Shown: positions 63,301 to 64,000 of the stretch, piece by piece | Numbering within the stretch: the stretch's first letter is position 1 | Layout: every line of letters starts with the position of its first letter | Assembly: GCA_003224085.1 (NCBI GenBank) | Contig: QHYK01000038.1 | Span: 124,001-188,000, forward strand | DNA: 64,000 nucleotides | DNA from: Acidobacteriota bacterium | GTDB lineage: Bacteria > Acidobacteriota > Terriglobia > Acidiferrales > UBA7541 | Direction of reading: 5' to 3' | Translations under genes and position numbers: made by a program | The notes under the pieces: model-generated | Database searches by the model: none | What the model saw: only the letters and a program-made list of their open reading frames with translations | What the model was told of the DNA's origin: nothing

Positions 63301-63995
63301 GGATTGGGATAAACGTTGAGTGTGCCATTGCTCCCGTTATCCATGTTGTCGCCGCCGTCGATCTCCCAGTTGTTATATTCGGTGCGCCCGCCGTTCATGC
63401 TGTAGGCCACGCTGCCATAGACCCCGACCCTGCCTTCATCCTGGCCTGTCTGGCTGACGACGCCGGGAGCAAGATTAACGAGCTGAGTGAAGTTCCGGTT
63501 ATTTAGCATTAGCTGGCTGATTTCTTTGCCGGTTACGGTGTTTCCAAGATCGGAAGAGGTCGTTTCTACCTGTGCGATGCTTTCGCCAGTAACTTCGACT
63601 ATCTCGTTGACTGCGCCGACCGTCAGAGTGATATCCACGCGAATCTTTTGGGCGACATCAAGTTTCACACCCTTGGCTTGATATTTCTGAAATCCTTTTG
63701 CTGTAACGGCGATGTCGTAGGTGTCGCCGGGCAAACCGGAGATAACGTACACGCCGTCGGTGTTTGTGGTTGTGTTGCGGGTCAAGCTGCCAGCGGCATT
63801 GGTGAGCATGACTTCAGCGCCGACCACAGCGGCACTGGATTTGTCCACGACCGTGCCGCTGATGTAGCCAGTGTCCTGAGCACGCGTGGCAAGAGGGAGG
63901 ACAAGCAAGGCCACCAACAAGCAGAGCCACAAGCGCGCAGCCCCCATTGTATTGATTCGTTGAATCAAGCGATCAATGTAAGAGTTTTCCGTCAC
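60342..63995 (-). CDS. Oar-like TonB-dependent receptor (receptor 2), start near window edge
   Basis: The 1217-residue protein has a signal peptide (LWLCLLVALLVLPLATRA), a carboxypeptidase-regulatory domain (GYISGTVVDKSSAAVVGAEV to GDTYDIAVTAKGFQ), a plug (QLMLNNRNFTQLVNLAPGV, NNWEIDGGDNMDNGSNG, AEFRVLTSNYGAQYGRNGSGTVEIETKSG) and a barrel ending MQFGLRLYF with a terminal aromatic residue. The GTG at 63995 or ATG 63947 may be the start; the latter fits the signal peptide, but an upstream start beyond the window cannot be excluded. It probably imports the glycan handled by the exported oxidoreductase and isomerase encoded downstream. Confidence 0.87.
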   Translation of the reverse strand: MTENSYIDRLIQRINTMGAARLWLCLLVALLVLPLATRAQDTGYISGTVVDKSSAAVVGAEVMLTNAAGSLTRNTTTNTDGVYVISGLPGDTYDIAVTAKGFQKYQAKGVKLDVAQKIRVDITLTVGAVNEIVEVTGESIAQVETTSSDLGNTVTGKEISQLMLNNRNFTQLVNLAPGVVSQTGQDEGRVGVYGSVAYSMNGGRTEYNNWEIDGGDNMDNGSNGTLNVYPNPEAIAEFRVLTSNYGAQYGRNGSGTVEIETKSGTASFHGSAFEYARNDFFNANDFFDNAAKNPRPPYKKHDYGYTLGGPVYIPNHYNNDKKKTFFFFSEEWRKQKFPSTISPQNVPSDAERSGNFSDLCPGSDCPHQTTGPNAGQPFPNNTITPTAVGQALLALIPHQTPGLTLGGFPAVVQTVSTPETWREELLRVDHNLTNNYRLTFRYIHDSWQTIVPNPLWGNGTSDFQSIQTKFVGPGSSFVARLNANISPTLLNEFVASYTADHIFLTALNGPAPLPAGTMGSLFNNGFGGKLPSISLSGNTAYDGGSNGSLAQDTGYFPWNNANPTYTYRDNLTKIVGTHTLQMGVYTAFAQKNEENSPNVQGILSFSTGSSVSTGNTFADLLLGNIASYKQWSAILKYYDRYKIVEPYFQDDWRVNKRLTLNLGLRLSLFGTYRERYKHAFNLDPTKFVAANEPGFNADGSLNTGSGTGNPLNGFVQCGGSGGNLPLLPGSAFPTVSIGSSPNAGCLAGHLFNPAPRFGFALDPKGDGKTAIRGGFGIFFEHTNGNEGNTESLEGSPPLILAATQSNIVGYQSIGAGAGVPLFPLSVNSIPNKAVWPYVQQWNLNVQRDLPYHVVLSAAYVGSKGTHLTSLSNGNQLCPIIGGGPCGAGVANPYTKGEPIITSQNAVAGGPPINTVCPTTGVLNPTVNGVPVTGQAETNLLIAGCGTSVDPRRTAFPGYSNLTYLRDVANSIYNALQVAARRNVGDLTLSLAYTYSHSIDNSSDRYDGAFVNAYDIAANRGSSSFDQRHNLAISYVYGLPFFKGSGFSHTLLGGWQVSGITVVATGNPFSVTNGTTFGDNAGVGNGVGTGSRPDQVSNPHSGFTANQDPSQPGPLLYNPMAFALPTGLTFGNVGRATLYLPRRTNFDFGLFKKFAFTEKTGMDFRWENFNVFNHTEFNSISSSMPNQITPGSFAGTSFLHATGTHLPRIMQFGLRLYF

Positions 63996-64000
63996 GGTAG

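Overview
This 64 kb window is a chromosomal segment of moderately high G+C from a free-living heterotroph, most likely an acidobacterium (Terriglobia-like). The signs are two giant Oar-like TonB-dependent receptors with carboxypeptidase-regulatory N-termini, twin-arginine-exported Gfo/Idh and sugar isomerase proteins, many secreted hydrolases, and an ECF sigma/FecR unit. That placement is inference; there is no rRNA here to prove it. I found no tRNA, rRNA, CRISPR array or prophage.

Layout. 1-5.8 kb (+): end of a ketopantoate reductase-like gene, a luciferase-like oxidoreductase, a secreted clan-A glycosidase, a DegT aminotransferase and an Fpg/Nei glycosylase. 5.8-11.2 kb (-): a compact acyl-CoA/leucine-degradation operon (carboxylase beta subunit, HMG-CoA lyase, enoyl-CoA hydratase, thioesterase) whose last gene, hutH, overlaps the thioesterase by 4 bp. 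11.4-16.4 kb (+): EthD protein, secreted M16 peptidase, RsgA. 16.4-22.7 kb (-): split methylmalonyl-CoA mutase with a decayed GxxExxY gene between its two subunits, a beta-lactamase-fold hydrolase, a frameshifted gene and a TolC-like channel. 23-30.7 kb (+): pyrE, truA, an aldehyde dehydrogenase, a small Cys-rich protein, a LeuA-family enzyme, an M20 peptidase and an amidohydrolase. 30.8-36.4 kb: a decayed TPR gene, then a strong promoter, a long leader with a 19-bp hairpin, and receptor 1 with a good terminator. 36.4-39.3 kb (-): leuD, leuC and a peroxiredoxin whose peroxidatic codon is UGA. 39.5-46.7 kb: peptide deformylase, Gfo/Idh oxidoreductase, an adhesin-like protein, a MoaD/ThiS-like protein beside threonine synthase, a secreted protein, FecR and ECF sigma. 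47-56.2 kb (+): HtrA, PG-binding protein, amidohydrolase, a 1-kb gene-poor stretch, aldehyde dehydrogenase, hrcA-grpE-dnaJ. 56.2-57.7 kb: a frameshifted TnpB (IS605-type) element directly abutting dnaJ. 57.7-64 kb (-): exported Gfo/Idh oxidoreductase, exported sugar isomerase/epimerase, receptor 2.

Most striking observation. The peroxiredoxin at 38749-39327 (-) is read as two ORFs only because of one in-frame TGA, placed exactly where the peroxidatic cysteine belongs. An 8-bp perfect hairpin lies just downstream, with the spacing and a G near the start of the loop as expected for a bacterial SECIS element. I interpret it as a membrane-anchored selenocysteine peroxiredoxin. Other points worth a second look are the MoaD-like carrier with a four-residue tail after its Gly-Gly next to thrC, the leader hairpin of receptor 1, the exported oxidoreductase/isomerase/receptor block, the phased 10-bp repeats at the hrcA promoter, and a dispersed palindromic intergenic repeat present three times.
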